A DNA stretch of 31,797 nucleotides from JABICX01 sp964528765 (GCA_964528765.1 CAZGVA010000005.1:1-31797), one strand, 5' to 3'. Positions 21,000-30,196 are shown, counted from the first letter of the stretch. The notes: generated from the sequence alone by a model not told the origin. Translations and numbers: made by a program.

Positions 21000-23410
21000 T
21001 AGACGAGCGATTAAAATTAATAAAATTAGAATCTCTAATAAATCGAGTAAATGCTTTTGGAACAGATAAAAATGATGAATTCACAATAACTCGTGAAGAT
21101 GATACTGTAGAAGGTATATTCAAAGTATATGCTGCCCCAATTATTCCATTTTGTGAAACCGGAAGTCTCGAAGTATTTGAACAAATTATTCCAGAAATTA
21201 GTAATATAATTGCTAAAGATAAAAATAAAACATTTATTGACGCTCTTGAACATATTGAAACACCTGAAGCCAAACAAGCTATTGATATTTTACAAAGTTG
21301 GACTAACAAATGTTTAGATAAACCACTTTATTTTGAAGAAACACTTCGACGTGCGAGAGTTGAATCATGGTTACTTGATAAAAGTTTAGCAACAACATTC
21401 AACAACGTACCTTTATCAAATAATCCCGAACAAAAAACTGCAGAATTAATTACTCGGTTAAAAACGGCATTTAATGCGAGTGCTCCATTTTACAATCTTG
21501 AAGCAGTTGTAGGTGATCCTGAAAAATTTGCATGGAATCCCGTAACTATTGCTGAAACATTTACAACAAGATTAATTGCCAGTGATTCTGGAAAACTTGA
21601 TACGTATGCAGTTTTACTTCCCGCATTATTCAAAGAATATTTAACAACGTCAGAGTTAGATTGGAATAATGTAAATTGGGATAAATTAAAAGAAGTAAAA
21701 TCTAAAATTTTCGAAAACAATTCTTATCATAAAAAAATACTTTTAGACATTTCAAAAGATTTGGGTGTTTCTGTAGAAGACACTCTTTTTGGAATAAATG
21801 CTCTTGAATTCATACCAAATATTGGTGGAAAATCAACCGATATGTCAAGTGAAGATGCACAAAAAAGAATTGAAAATTTAACTCAAGGAAAACCTACAAT
21901 GAATAACTATGAAAAAATTGTAGATGTTGGACGAGGAATTAATGCATTAATTAGATTTTACAATTGGATACCTTTAATAAAAAACGAAACAAATTTCAAA
22001 GGAGAAAACTGGACATATGCCGCAGTGTGTGATACTGCAAATAAATTAATTGATACTCTTGATAAAAATCCAAAATTAATTAGAGAAGATTTTAGAGAAA
22101 CATTTACAGAAATTTTAAGACCTCAAATAGATAATTTAGATGCAACTTCTGCAAGAGGTAGATTTGTATTAAATTTAATACTAAATGAAAATATATTAGA
22201 ACAATCAATGTACGATAAATTAGAAAATCCTAAAATTCAAAATGAACTATCAAAACAATTCATAGAAACTGACAAAGAATCATACATACATAGTTTAGGT
22301 GCAGGTATGCAACCACGGGAATTAATTGGGGGCAAAGCATTTGGTTTAGAAGAAATCGCTAGCAACATTGGTCTAGAAAATTTATCAGTACCAGTTAGAA
22401 TACCTGATGGATTTGTTGTAACTTACAAAGGTCTTTGGTCTTACTTAGGAGAACTTGGTTTAAAAGAAAAAGTATATGAATTAAGTTATTTAGATTCATT
22501 TGAAGATAAACGTAATCTTGCAAGTAAAATTCGAAAAGATATTTTGACAACTAAACTACCTAGAGAACTTGCAAATCGCATTCATAAAAATATTAAAAAA
22601 GATTCAATATATGCTGTAAGATCAAGTGGTATACATGAAGATACTGCGCAAAATGGTGGAAGCGCAGGTATATACGAATCAATCTTAAAAAAATCTCCAA
22701 TCGATATTAATTCAGCAATTAGATATTGTTTTGCTTCATTTTTTACAGAAAAAGCACTAAGCCACAGAGAACTTGAAGGATACAGTGATGTTCCACAATT
22801 CTCTATATTAGTACAAAATATGATTGATGGCGCTGGTGGAATTGCTTTTTCAGCTAATCCACAAAATCCTGAAGAAAAAGAAATTATAATAAATGCAGGA
22901 CCTTCCCCCGAAGATATTGCAGATGGTGTAAGTCATGGATTTTCAACATATAGAATAAAAGAAGGTGAAATTGTAGAAGCAAACGGACCCGAATACTTAC
23001 CTTTAGAAAAAATAAAACAAATTGGAACATTAGTAAGCGAGTTAAAAGAAAATTTTGGTAGAGAACTTGATATTGAATGGGTTGTAAAAGATAATCAAAT
23101 ATATTTATTACAATGTAGAGATTTACTAATGCCTGCAAAAGAATATTTAGAAAGAACTGCAGATAATTTTTTAGAATTAAATGATGGTGAAGAATTATCT
23201 TCTTTAGAAAAAGAACTTGAAAAACCCGGTAACTATGGAATAAAACTCCATGGTCAAAGAAATTTAGATGCATTTCAATCAAGTCTATTTCGAAGCATCA
23301 GTAAATATGGAAATAATATTGAAGAAATACAAACTGAAGACCGAGTTCCAGAAACTTCTCACTTTGCAAATATCTGTTCAAGTTATGGAATAAAATTAAA
23401 GAGAATATAA
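20996..23410 (+). CDS. Protein with PEP-synthase/PPDK-type ATP-binding domain
   Basis: 804 residues. The first 430 or so are mostly helical and unrecognised. From about residue 440 a PPDK_N/PEP-synthase ATP-grasp-like domain begins (RELIGGKAFGLEEIA, about 440-454), continues with SIYAVRSSGIHEDTAQNGGS (about 538-557) and ends with LDIEWVVKDNQIYLLQCRDL (about 690-709). The central phosphohistidine domain and the C-terminal PEP-binding barrel of true PEP synthase are absent, so this is not a glycolytic enzyme. Related stand-alone domains phosphorylate small molecules or activate substrates with ATP. The start overlaps the previous stop (ATGA) and has a strong GGAGG Shine-Dalgarno (20987-20991). 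A tail of about 90 residues follows the domain. Confidence 0.75.
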   Translation: MIDERLKLIKLESLINRVNAFGTDKNDEFTITREDDTVEGIFKVYAAPIIPFCETGSLEVFEQIIPEISNIIAKDKNKTFIDALEHIETPEAKQAIDILQSWTNKCLDKPLYFEETLRRARVESWLLDKSLATTFNNVPLSNNPEQKTAELITRLKTAFNASAPFYNLEAVVGDPEKFAWNPVTIAETFTTRLIASDSGKLDTYAVLLPALFKEYLTTSELDWNNVNWDKLKEVKSKIFENNSYHKKILLDISKDLGVSVEDTLFGINALEFIPNIGGKSTDMSSEDAQKRIENLTQGKPTMNNYEKIVDVGRGINALIRFYNWIPLIKNETNFKGENWTYAAVCDTANKLIDTLDKNPKLIREDFRETFTEILRPQIDNLDATSARGRFVLNLILNENILEQSMYDKLENPKIQNELSKQFIETDKESYIHSLGAGMQPRELIGGKAFGLEEIASNIGLENLSVPVRIPDGFVVTYKGLWSYLGELGLKEKVYELSYLDSFEDKRNLASKIRKDILTTKLPRELANRIHKNIKKDSIYAVRSSGIHEDTAQNGGSAGIYESILKKSPIDINSAIRYCFASFFTEKALSHRELEGYSDVPQFSILVQNMIDGAGGIAFSANPQNPEEKEIIINAGPSPEDIADGVSHGFSTYRIKEGEIVEANGPEYLPLEKIKQIGTLVSELKENFGRELDIEWVVKDNQIYLLQCRDLLMPAKEYLERTADNFLELNDGEELSSLEKELEKPGNYGIKLHGQRNLDAFQSSLFRSISKYGNNIEEIQTEDRVPETSHFANICSSYGIKLKRI

Positions 23411-23411
23411 A

Positions 23412-24527
23412 ATGAAAAATAATGAAAATAAAAAAATCCAAGGGTTAGATTTTACTTGGGATGAAGTAAATCAAGCAATTCGAGAAAATCGATTGCTTTC
23501 ATTTGATTTAGAATTTTCAAGAGCGTGCAATCTTCGATGCAAATATTGCTATTCGTTTGCAGGTAAAAAACCGGCAGGTGAATTGTCTTTTGAAGAAATT
23601 AAAGACGTTATACGACAAGCAATTAGATCTGGAGCAAAAAATGTTGTAAATATTGGTGGCGGAGAACCTTTAATGTATCCACATTATTGGGAAATTTTAG
23701 ATTTTGAAAGAAAACTTGGATTAAAATCAATAACCTTCACTAATGGAACATTCATAACAAAAGAAGTTGCTAAAAAATTATTTGATAAAAAAGAAAATAT
23801 TGCACTAAAATTAAATTCTTTTGATGAAAAAATTCAAGATGAATTAGCAGATGTCCCTGGAACTGGCAAAAAAATACTTGAAGCATTAAAAAATCTATTA
23901 GACATTGGATATGCTAAACCCGGTGGACCTGAATTAGCTCTTGAAACTGTAATCTGTAAACAAAACTTTAATGAAATTGAAAAAATTTATCGATTTTGCA
24001 GAGAACACAATATTATTCCTTATATTGAAATATTAACTGAACAAGGTAGAGCTGAAGATAACAAAGAAAGCTTAGAAACACCAATTGAAGATAATTTAGA
24101 ATTATTCAAAAAGCTTCTTGCATATGATGAGAAAAATTTTGGTATAACTTGGCCTTTAACCCCACCTATTGTGGGTCAAACGTGTAAAAGAATGCTATAT
24201 TCAGCATATGTAACTAGTTCAGGTAATATACAACCTTGTCCAGGTGTAGAAATTGCTACAGAAGATAGTAATATTCGTAATCGTCCACTTTCATGGATAC
24301 TAAAAAATTCAGAAGTATTTCAAAAAGTTAGACGAATATATGATAACTTAGAAGGACCTTGCAAAGAGTGTGAACATAAAGATTGTTATGGTTGTAGAGG
24401 AACCGCTTTATTTCATAACGGACACTACTTATCATCAGATCCAACTTGTTGGAATTATAATAAGGTAAAATGTGATGGAATTAAATCAGATATTAAACAA
24501 ATTAAACATTGTTGTTCAAAAAATTGA
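23412..24527 (+). CDS. Radical SAM/SPASM-type enzyme
   Basis: 371 residues. The radical SAM motif is in FSRACNLRCKYCYSFAG (about residues 35-51, CX3CX2C), with a GGGEP segment at about 82-86. The C-terminal third holds a SPASM-like set of cysteines for auxiliary iron-sulfur clusters: GQTCKRM, IQPCPG, GPCKECEHKDCYGCRG and PTCWNY, with three further cysteines at the end (KCDG, HCCSK). SPASM proteins commonly modify peptides (RiPP maturases) or act in cofactor synthesis. It begins one base after the preceding stop and overlaps the YbaK-like gene by 53 bp. The substrate is unknown; the tRNA-Tyr/TyrRS-like context suggests tyrosine, a tyrosyl-containing peptide or a charged tRNA. Confidence 0.85.
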   Translation: MKNNENKKIQGLDFTWDEVNQAIRENRLLSFDLEFSRACNLRCKYCYSFAGKKPAGELSFEEIKDVIRQAIRSGAKNVVNIGGGEPLMYPHYWEILDFERKLGLKSITFTNGTFITKEVAKKLFDKKENIALKLNSFDEKIQDELADVPGTGKKILEALKNLLDIGYAKPGGPELALETVICKQNFNEIEKIYRFCREHNIIPYIEILTEQGRAEDNKESLETPIEDNLELFKKLLAYDEKNFGITWPLTPPIVGQTCKRMLYSAYVTSSGNIQPCPGVEIATEDSNIRNRPLSWILKNSEVFQKVRRIYDNLEGPCKECEHKDCYGCRGTALFHNGHYLSSDPTCWNYNKVKCDGIKSDIKQIKHCCSKN

Positions 24528-24957
24528 ACATGAACAAAGTGGTAAAACTACAATACAAGCAGTAGATGCACTTGGAGAAAAATCAGAAAACATCCTTAAA
24601 TCACTATTATTAAAATCAAAACAAGGAAACTACGTAGGTGTTATTATACCTGGAAATTGTCAAGTTAATGCCAAAAAAGTTACACAATATCTTAAAGAAC
24701 AAGAAACATTCGGTTACTCTAAATTTAGAACTGCAACACCTGATGAAGTTAAAAATATACTTGGATATGAAATTGGAGGAGTACCTCCTTTTGCATTCTA
24801 CAATATATGTCCTACGTTCTATGACCCAATTCTTTTAGAAAAAGAATACGTTATAGGTGCTGGTGGAAATGAATTTACTGGATTAAAATTCAACCCACAA
24901 GAAATAAAAAAACTAGATTATATCTGTCTTGATATAATAAAACAAAATGAAAAATGA
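24475..24957 (+). CDS. YbaK/ProX-type aminoacyl-tRNA deacylase-like protein
   Basis: 160 residues from the ATG at 24475; the GTG just before it is less likely because TAAGGT lies about nine bases upstream of the ATG. Family landmarks: ILKSLLLKSKQGNYVGVIIP (about residues 40-59, with the KSLLLK lysine), TATPDEVKNILGYEIGGVPP (about 87-106, with the hallmark GGVPP) and YVIGAGGNEFTGLKFNPQE. These proteins hydrolyse mischarged aminoacyl-tRNAs in trans. In this operon it might release an amino acid from the tRNA-Tyr-like RNA or another aminoacyl-tRNA. It overlaps the radical SAM gene by 53 bp and the HD gene by 11 bp. Confidence 0.85.
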   Translation: MELNQILNKLNIVVQKIEHEQSGKTTIQAVDALGEKSENILKSLLLKSKQGNYVGVIIPGNCQVNAKKVTQYLKEQETFGYSKFRTATPDEVKNILGYEIGGVPPFAFYNICPTFYDPILLEKEYVIGAGGNEFTGLKFNPQEIKKLDYICLDIIKQNEK

Positions 24958-25645
24958 AGAACTACTAAAACAGATTCAAGAACAAGCAATCCATCTAGAT
25001 TGGGATATCGCTTTTGGTGGAAAAAGTAAAGGTAATATGCATTTAGTTAGAGTTAACAAGCTAGCTGAAAAACTACTGGAAAACGAAGAAGGTGATCGAT
25101 TCGTAACACTGGCTTCTGCATGGCTACATGACTCGGATCTTACTGTAAATAAAGACCATCATCTTAAAAGTGATAGACTTGTTTCAGAAGATTTCTTAGA
25201 AGAAATAGGTCTTTCTAGGGATATAATAATTAAAATAACCCACTGCATTCGAGCACACGATGGTCATATTAAAGCTGAAACAAAAGAGGCACATATAGTG
25301 CATGATGCGGATACTTTAGATAAAAGTGGTCCACTGGGCGTAGTAAGACACACCTGGAAACTAGCACATACAATACCTGATATTCAGTTAGAAAAAGTTC
25401 TTGAAATAATACCCAAACATTTACGAGAAAGAAAAAGTAATTTATACACACCAAGTGCCAGACTAATAGCATTCAGAAACACACAAATATTGGAAGAATT
25501 TGTTCGCTCAGAAGATTTTGATTTAATTATAGCAGATATTCTAAAGATGGCTAAAGATAATTTTATTTCAGACCAAATCGCTACAGAAATATGTAAAAAA
25601 TACTCGAATAATTTTACTGAAAAATTAAAAGAGCAAATATCCTAA
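24947..25645 (+). CDS. HD-domain phosphohydrolase
   Basis: 232 residues. HD-superfamily metal ligands appear in order: NMHLVRVNKLAEKLL (His about 26), SAWLHDSDLT (His-Asp about 55-56), THCIRAHDGHI (about 97-107) and HIVHDADTLDKSG (about 114-126). The arrangement is that of small HD hydrolases (YpgQ/YedJ-like), which remove phosphate from nucleotides or other small phosphorylated compounds. It is the last gene of the operon and overlaps the YbaK-like gene by 11 bp. It stops 5 bp before the stop of the convergent PLP gene. The substrate is unknown; a product of the PEP-synthase-like kinase domain is a possibility. Confidence 0.82.
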   Translation: MKNEELLKQIQEQAIHLDWDIAFGGKSKGNMHLVRVNKLAEKLLENEEGDRFVTLASAWLHDSDLTVNKDHHLKSDRLVSEDFLEEIGLSRDIIIKITHCIRAHDGHIKAETKEAHIVHDADTLDKSGPLGVVRHTWKLAHTIPDIQLEKVLEIIPKHLRERKSNLYTPSARLIAFRNTQILEEFVRSEDFDLIIADILKMAKDNFISDQIATEICKKYSNNFTEKLKEQIS

Positions 25646-25650
25646 GTTCA

Positions 25651-26784
25651 TTACATAAACGTTAATGCTGATTCAAAATCTGCAATGATATCTTCAATAT
25701 GCTCTAAGCCAACAGATATTCTGATCATGTTTTCTGTAATTCCGATTTGATCAAGTTCTTCATTTGACATGGAGAAATTCATCATTTTTCTAGGCACTTG
25801 TATCGTAGTTCCATAACCACCAAAACTGTGAGATATTTTAATGCCCTTCAATTTTTCATAAAAAGCATTTAGCTGATCTTCGTCGCCATCAATTGTAACT
25901 GAAATAATCGCACCATATGCCTTCATTTGTTTTTTAGCTAAACTATAATTTGGATGACTTTCTAAACCGGGAAATATTACTTTACTCACTATATCTTGCT
26001 TACTTAACCAATTAGATAGTTTTACTGCGTTATTACATTGTCTTTCTAAACGAACATCTAATGTTTTAATTCCTCTGGCTAACAAATAACTGCTCAATGG
26101 GTCGAGCATATTACCTGTTGTTTGTTGAATGGTCAGTACTTCTTCATACATTGACGTATTATTTGTAACAACAACACCGCTAATCAAATCGTGATGCCCG
26201 GATAAAAATTTAGTAGCACTTTCTACGATTATATCCGCCCCTAAATCAAGAGGTAACATACAATATGGTGAAGTAAAACTACTATCGATCAATAGTTTGC
26301 AATTATAACCTTGTATGAACTCTTTTATTGATTTTATGTCTGGTATTTGTAATAATGGGTTACTTAATGATTCAAACCAAACTAACTTTGTTGCATCGGT
26401 TAAATTCTCAATAATCTCAGATTCTCTTTTGATATATTTAGTAGAAATACCTTTTTTAGCAAAAATATCATCTAATAACCGTTGTGTACCTTCATATACT
26501 TGTTCACTACATATAATTTCATCGCCCGGATTTAGTGTAGAAATTACTGAATTAATCGCAGACATACCGGAAGAAAATAAAACAGCATATTTACCATTTT
26601 CTAAATATGCGAGGTCTTTCTCCAAATTATTTCGAGTAGGATTATTAATTCGACCATACTCATAACCTCTAACTTCACCTGGAATGCGTTGACTGCATAT
26701 TGTTGACAGATGTATGGGTTCAACGACTTCACCAGATTCAGCAGATTCGTAATTATGTTTTACTACTTTTGTTGCGAATTTCAT
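25651..26784 (-). CDS. Trans-sulfuration-type PLP enzyme (second copy)
   Basis: 377 residues from the ATG at 26784 (MKFATKVVKHNYESAESGEV), which lies one base after the stop of the M20 gene; an upstream start at 26817 would lie inside that gene. Family signs: YGRINNPTRNNLEKDL, FSSGMSAINSVISTL, DSSFTSPYCMLPLDLGADII and the PLP lysine in VESATKFLSGHHDLISG. The C-terminal SHSFGGYGTTIQVPRKMMNF differs clearly from the paralogue at 12821, including loss of the usual ETLIEHPA segment, so substrate use is probably different. It is the last gene of a three-gene operon with a group II decarboxylase and an M20 hydrolase. Confidence 0.85.
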   Translation of the reverse strand: MKFATKVVKHNYESAESGEVVEPIHLSTICSQRIPGEVRGYEYGRINNPTRNNLEKDLAYLENGKYAVLFSSGMSAINSVISTLNPGDEIICSEQVYEGTQRLLDDIFAKKGISTKYIKRESEIIENLTDATKLVWFESLSNPLLQIPDIKSIKEFIQGYNCKLLIDSSFTSPYCMLPLDLGADIIVESATKFLSGHHDLISGVVVTNNTSMYEEVLTIQQTTGNMLDPLSSYLLARGIKTLDVRLERQCNNAVKLSNWLSKQDIVSKVIFPGLESHPNYSLAKKQMKAYGAIISVTIDGDEDQLNAFYEKLKGIKISHSFGGYGTTIQVPRKMMNFSMSNEELDQIGITENMIRISVGLEHIEDIIADFESALTFM

Positions 26785-26785
26785 A

Positions 26786-27907
26786 TCAAACACTTTCCTT
26801 GCTGATTTTATCAACAAAAGATTCCATTGCTTTGTAATAAATCGGTAATGTATTTATATCGACTCGCTCATTAGGTGCGTGCATGCCTTCGCCTTTTGGT
26901 CCGAATTCTACTACTGCTGAACCTTTTTCCCAGAACCATCGATTATCTGAAGCACCATCCGTTAAATGATAACCTGGCTCTATTCCTACTTCTTTCATCG
27001 TACTAAGAAGTTCTTTAACATAGAAATTATCTAGACTCATTGAGACAGCTGGTATAAAACCAATTTTATCTTTTGGGTATGCTAACGCCATTGCAAAATC
27101 AGAGTATATTGCCTTATATTTTTGCTTCATTCCTGTCATAATATGTCTTAAATCATCTACAACTCTTTCAGGTTTTATTTCAGGTATGTATCTTACATTA
27201 AATATCGCTGAACAGGTATCTGGAGCTTGATTTTCTCGTTCATTATCACAATTAGAAATCGTATGCGCAATTGTAGAATATTTACCTAAATCCGTTTTAG
27301 TATTGAAAACAGCTAAATCATATGCTTTAGTTTTAAATTCAGTAAGAACATCTAAAGCATTTACACCCTCCCAGGGTTTCGATGAATGTGCAGACTTACC
27401 ATTAATATTTAATTCTAAATTAAGAACTCCTTTGTTACCCAAACCAACTTTTAAATCAGTTGGTTCTGGAATTAAAACAAATCGCGGAAATATTTCATTA
27501 CACCAAACTCCGGCGCCATGAACACCACCTTGCTCTTCATCAGATGTAATCAAATAAGCAACATTTTCGCGTTTAGTTTCAGCAAGTTTTAGCATAGTAG
27601 CAATACCTGCTTTCATATCATATGCTCCCAAACCGTGACCTTCGGCAGATAAATCATATTGATTCGTCTCCCAGCCGCGTTTTCCTTCAACTGTATCAAT
27701 ATGGCCAAGAAGCATTGTTTCAGGCGAGTCAGTATCTTTCAATGATGCATATAAACTCCAATGACCTTCTACATCTTTATAAGAAAACTGATACCCCATT
27801 TCAGCAAACATAGTACCTAGTCTTTCTATCGCATCTTGGTTATTAGATTGGTTACTTGTCTCTGTAGACCAAGATACTAATTCGCTTAGGGTATCAACTA
27901 ATTCCAT
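26786..27907 (-). CDS. M20-family metallopeptidase/deacylase
   Basis: 373 residues from the ATG at 27907, whose A overlaps the TGA of the decarboxylase gene; a TTG directly before it is less likely. The two-zinc ligand set is visible: LLGHIDTV (His, Asp about 70-72), LGAYDMKAG (bridging Asp), TSDEEQGG (catalytic Glu-Glu), IPEPTDLKVG (Glu) and MHAPNERVD (His near the C terminus). A dimerisation domain with SAHSSKPWEG lies in the middle. The M20/ArgE-DapE-CPG2 group cleaves N-acyl or peptide bonds of small substrates; the natural substrate here is unknown. Coupled start and stop codons indicate it works with its two neighbours. Confidence 0.88.
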   Translation of the reverse strand: MELVDTLSELVSWSTETSNQSNNQDAIERLGTMFAEMGYQFSYKDVEGHWSLYASLKDTDSPETMLLGHIDTVEGKRGWETNQYDLSAEGHGLGAYDMKAGIATMLKLAETKRENVAYLITSDEEQGGVHGAGVWCNEIFPRFVLIPEPTDLKVGLGNKGVLNLELNINGKSAHSSKPWEGVNALDVLTEFKTKAYDLAVFNTKTDLGKYSTIAHTISNCDNERENQAPDTCSAIFNVRYIPEIKPERVVDDLRHIMTGMKQKYKAIYSDFAMALAYPKDKIGFIPAVSMSLDNFYVKELLSTMKEVGIEPGYHLTDGASDNRWFWEKGSAVVEFGPKGEGMHAPNERVDINTLPIYYKAMESFVDKISKESV

Positions 27908-29469
27908 CAAGCCACTTTCCTAGCCAAATCTATTTGCTCAAGTAACGGCTCAGCGCGAACATATGGGTTTATGAAATTAACCTTTAATGTATGCAAATTT
28001 GTGCAACCTAATGTATTTTTATTGTCACCAAAATTGTATTCTGTTTTTTCGAGTTTTGCGTGTAATGTATCTGTTTTTTTATTTGTTTCGTTGATACTTG
28101 TCGCATTAATCTTATTGCCTGCATCATAACTAAAAGCAACAACAGGTGTTCTTGGTGAATTATACGGCATTGTTTCAAATTCCATATCCCTAACTCCGTC
28201 TGCAAATTTCTGCGCTTCATGCATGGCATTAAGAGAAAATTGTTCAAGACCATCTTTTCCAAGTGATCTAAATGCCATTAATGCACCATATGCACTAGAC
28301 CCTGCATAAGAACCTTCTAAACGCATATTATGTATTGCGCTAACTGTAATATAATTCTCATTTTTTTCTACAAATATCTCATCAAGCACTTCTCGATATC
28401 TTGGATGAATAAATGCCACACCTGCTGGAAAGCATCCGATTCCTTTATGTACATCTGCTGCTCCCGAACATCGTTCAATTCCCTTTAGATTATTTCTTGT
28501 TTCAGAATTTAATGCCGCAATATAACCAAATGCCGTATCTACATGCACAGGAACATTATATTTATCTGCCACATCTAAGACTTCCTCAATAGGATCAACA
28601 AATCCGCAATCAGTTGTGCCTGCAGTTAAAAATACAGATGTATTTCGTTTTGGTGTATCTAATTTAGATAATATTTTATCAAGCTTAGTAAAATCCAAAC
28701 TTGGATTATATAATCCATCTGAAAAATCATAGTCAAGCAAAGATTCTTTAGCATTTAACCAAGCTTCAGATTTATCGGCAGAAAAATGTGTACTTTTATT
28801 TCTTACAATATTTCTATATGTAGGTCTTCTAAGTCTTTTCTTCATATCTTCTACTAATTTAGCTCCTTTTTTGACGCCATTTTTTTCAGCAAATTGCCCA
28901 ACAAAATTAAGATACATACCTGCAAAATTAGCACTTGTTCCGCCACTGGTCATAAAACCAATAGTTTCGTTTGGTTGCGCTGTTCGACCTAAACCTTTGT
29001 ACAATATATCAACTGCATATTCTTCCACTTTACTACTTAAACTATATGGATTAAGATCATTATCCATATTTTTGGCTCCAACAATAAAACCAAGAAGCGA
29101 TGCAAGAGGTATTGTTGGATGGGGGAATGCTGGGGCAAAAAGAGGATTATATCCCTGTGGCCCACAAACATTTAGAATATTCAATTCTCTAACTATATCC
29201 TCATCAGATAAACCTTTTTCTGGAAGATTTTGAAGTGCAGAAAATTTATCCCAAGCAATTTTTTGCTCTTTATCCAATTTTATTTTTTTGTTCATAGAGT
29301 CTTTAGTAGAAGGATCCCGAATAAGCGGTCTAAAACCTCTATGAATCAACTCACCATTATCAACTTGATGTAATACATCTCTAATGATTTCCGGAATTTT
29401 CTGTGAATTATCTGGATTCATGAACTTCCTGTATTCATATGTTTTATTTTCTGAATTTGCGTTTTTCAT
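27907..29469 (-). CDS. Group II PLP-dependent amino acid decarboxylase
   Basis: 520 residues. Fold-type I PLP motifs: FMTSGGTSANFAGMY (phosphate binding), VPVHVDTAFGYIAAL (Asp that contacts the pyridine nitrogen) and AADVHKGIGCFPAGVAFIHP (PLP lysine in HK). The family comprises decarboxylases of tyrosine, glutamate, aspartate and related amino acids. At 520 residues it is clearly longer than archaeal MfnA-type enzymes (about 380-400), because of an N-terminal extension of about 90 residues and an insertion. The substrate cannot be read from the sequence. First gene of the operon with M20 and trans-sulfuration-type enzymes; the Lrp-type gene upstream is an obvious candidate regulator. Confidence 0.85.
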   Translation of the reverse strand: MKNANSENKTYEYRKFMNPDNSQKIPEIIRDVLHQVDNGELIHRGFRPLIRDPSTKDSMNKKIKLDKEQKIAWDKFSALQNLPEKGLSDEDIVRELNILNVCGPQGYNPLFAPAFPHPTIPLASLLGFIVGAKNMDNDLNPYSLSSKVEEYAVDILYKGLGRTAQPNETIGFMTSGGTSANFAGMYLNFVGQFAEKNGVKKGAKLVEDMKKRLRRPTYRNIVRNKSTHFSADKSEAWLNAKESLLDYDFSDGLYNPSLDFTKLDKILSKLDTPKRNTSVFLTAGTTDCGFVDPIEEVLDVADKYNVPVHVDTAFGYIAALNSETRNNLKGIERCSGAADVHKGIGCFPAGVAFIHPRYREVLDEIFVEKNENYITVSAIHNMRLEGSYAGSSAYGALMAFRSLGKDGLEQFSLNAMHEAQKFADGVRDMEFETMPYNSPRTPVVAFSYDAGNKINATSINETNKKTDTLHAKLEKTEYNFGDNKNTLGCTNLHTLKVNFINPYVRAEPLLEQIDLARKVA

Positions 29470-29520
29470 CTCATATTAAATTACGCGGTAGGGGATATTA
29501 ATCTTGAGCAGAAAAACGCG

Positions 29521-29595
29521 TTACATAGACTATATTCTATGTCATATTATCGAATAAAATTTACAAAAACGTCATTATGACTTATATATATTAGA
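29521..29595 (-). promoter_or_regulatory. Control region of the decarboxylase operon
   Basis: Between the Lrp stop and the decarboxylase start are the inverted repeat ACATAG-8 nt-CTATGT (about 29523-29542), the motif TTATCGAATAAA, the palindrome GTCATTATGAC (29571-29581) and a TATA-like stretch next to it (CTTATATATATTAG, from 29581). Which TATA box is used is not certain. The dyads are likely regulator sites. Confidence 0.4.
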
Positions 29596-29606
29596 GTAAA
29601 CGGTTT

Positions 29607-30071
29607 TTACAAATTAGTCTGAAAATACGTCGCATTCATGAAACCTTCTCGTTTCAAGTCTTCAGCAACATAATACAAATCACACTTCTTAAGCTCGAAT
29701 TTTTGTTGTAAATTCTCTAAATAAGAATGCAATTCCGCCATATTCTTAAATAAGAAAGATGCCAGAAAATCATACTCATTGCCAAGCTTGTAAACATTAT
29801 TAGATTGCTCTGAATTAATTAATTCTTGCTGGATTTTACCTTTATTCTCAGGATTACCTCGCAATAAAACTTTAACATGAATTGGATACCCTATTTTGTT
29901 GAAATCTAACAAGCAAGTGTATTTATGCGTTACACCTGCTTTTTCAATTCGCTTCATTTTATCAAAAACAGTGCTTCGGGGTGAATTGATTTGACGAGCA
30001 AGACGAGTGATAGAACATCTACCATTTCGCCGTAACTCACTTAGTATCAATCTATCTTTATGCTTAATCAT
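29607..30071 (-). CDS. Lrp/AsnC-family transcriptional regulator
   Basis: 154 residues: an N-terminal winged helix (about residues 5-60; ILSELRRNGRCSITRLARQI and SPRSTVFDKMKRIEKAG are the two helix-turn-helix segments) followed by a RAM-like ligand and oligomerisation domain (about 70-145). Lrp-type proteins sense amino acids and act as dimers or octamers. Its position directly upstream of a group II decarboxylase operon suggests control by the amino acid that operon consumes. It is clearly paralogous to the regulator at 30922-31422: both share a STVFDK- or TTVFDK-type recognition segment and a DLYYVAEDLKREGFM / KIFYIAKELKREGFM ending. Confidence 0.88.
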   Translation of the reverse strand: MIKHKDRLILSELRRNGRCSITRLARQINSPRSTVFDKMKRIEKAGVTHKYTCLLDFNKIGYPIHVKVLLRGNPENKGKIQQELINSEQSNNVYKLGNEYDFLASFLFKNMAELHSYLENLQQKFELKKCDLYYVAEDLKREGFMNATYFQTNL

Positions 30072-30132
30072 AAATAATTTAGAAATAAGCCAATATTAAT
30101 ACTCACCAAATAAACCCGTTATTTTGATGTAG

Positions 30133-30146
30133 TTTATCGAATTAAT
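30133..30146. promoter_or_regulatory. TTATCGAATTAA-type site
   Basis: TTTATCGAATTAAT in the gap upstream of the first Lrp-type gene. Related sequences occur at about 29547-29558 and 30916-30925, always near the two Lrp-type genes. Confidence 0.3.
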
Positions 30147-30196
30147 TATGAAATTAAATTACATAAGACTACTCAAATACTACGAAATTAGAGTCA

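Noticed and set aside
20996..23410. Phosphoenolpyruvate synthase
   Set aside because: Only the ATP-binding domain is present; the phosphohistidine and PEP/pyruvate barrel domains needed for the reaction are missing.
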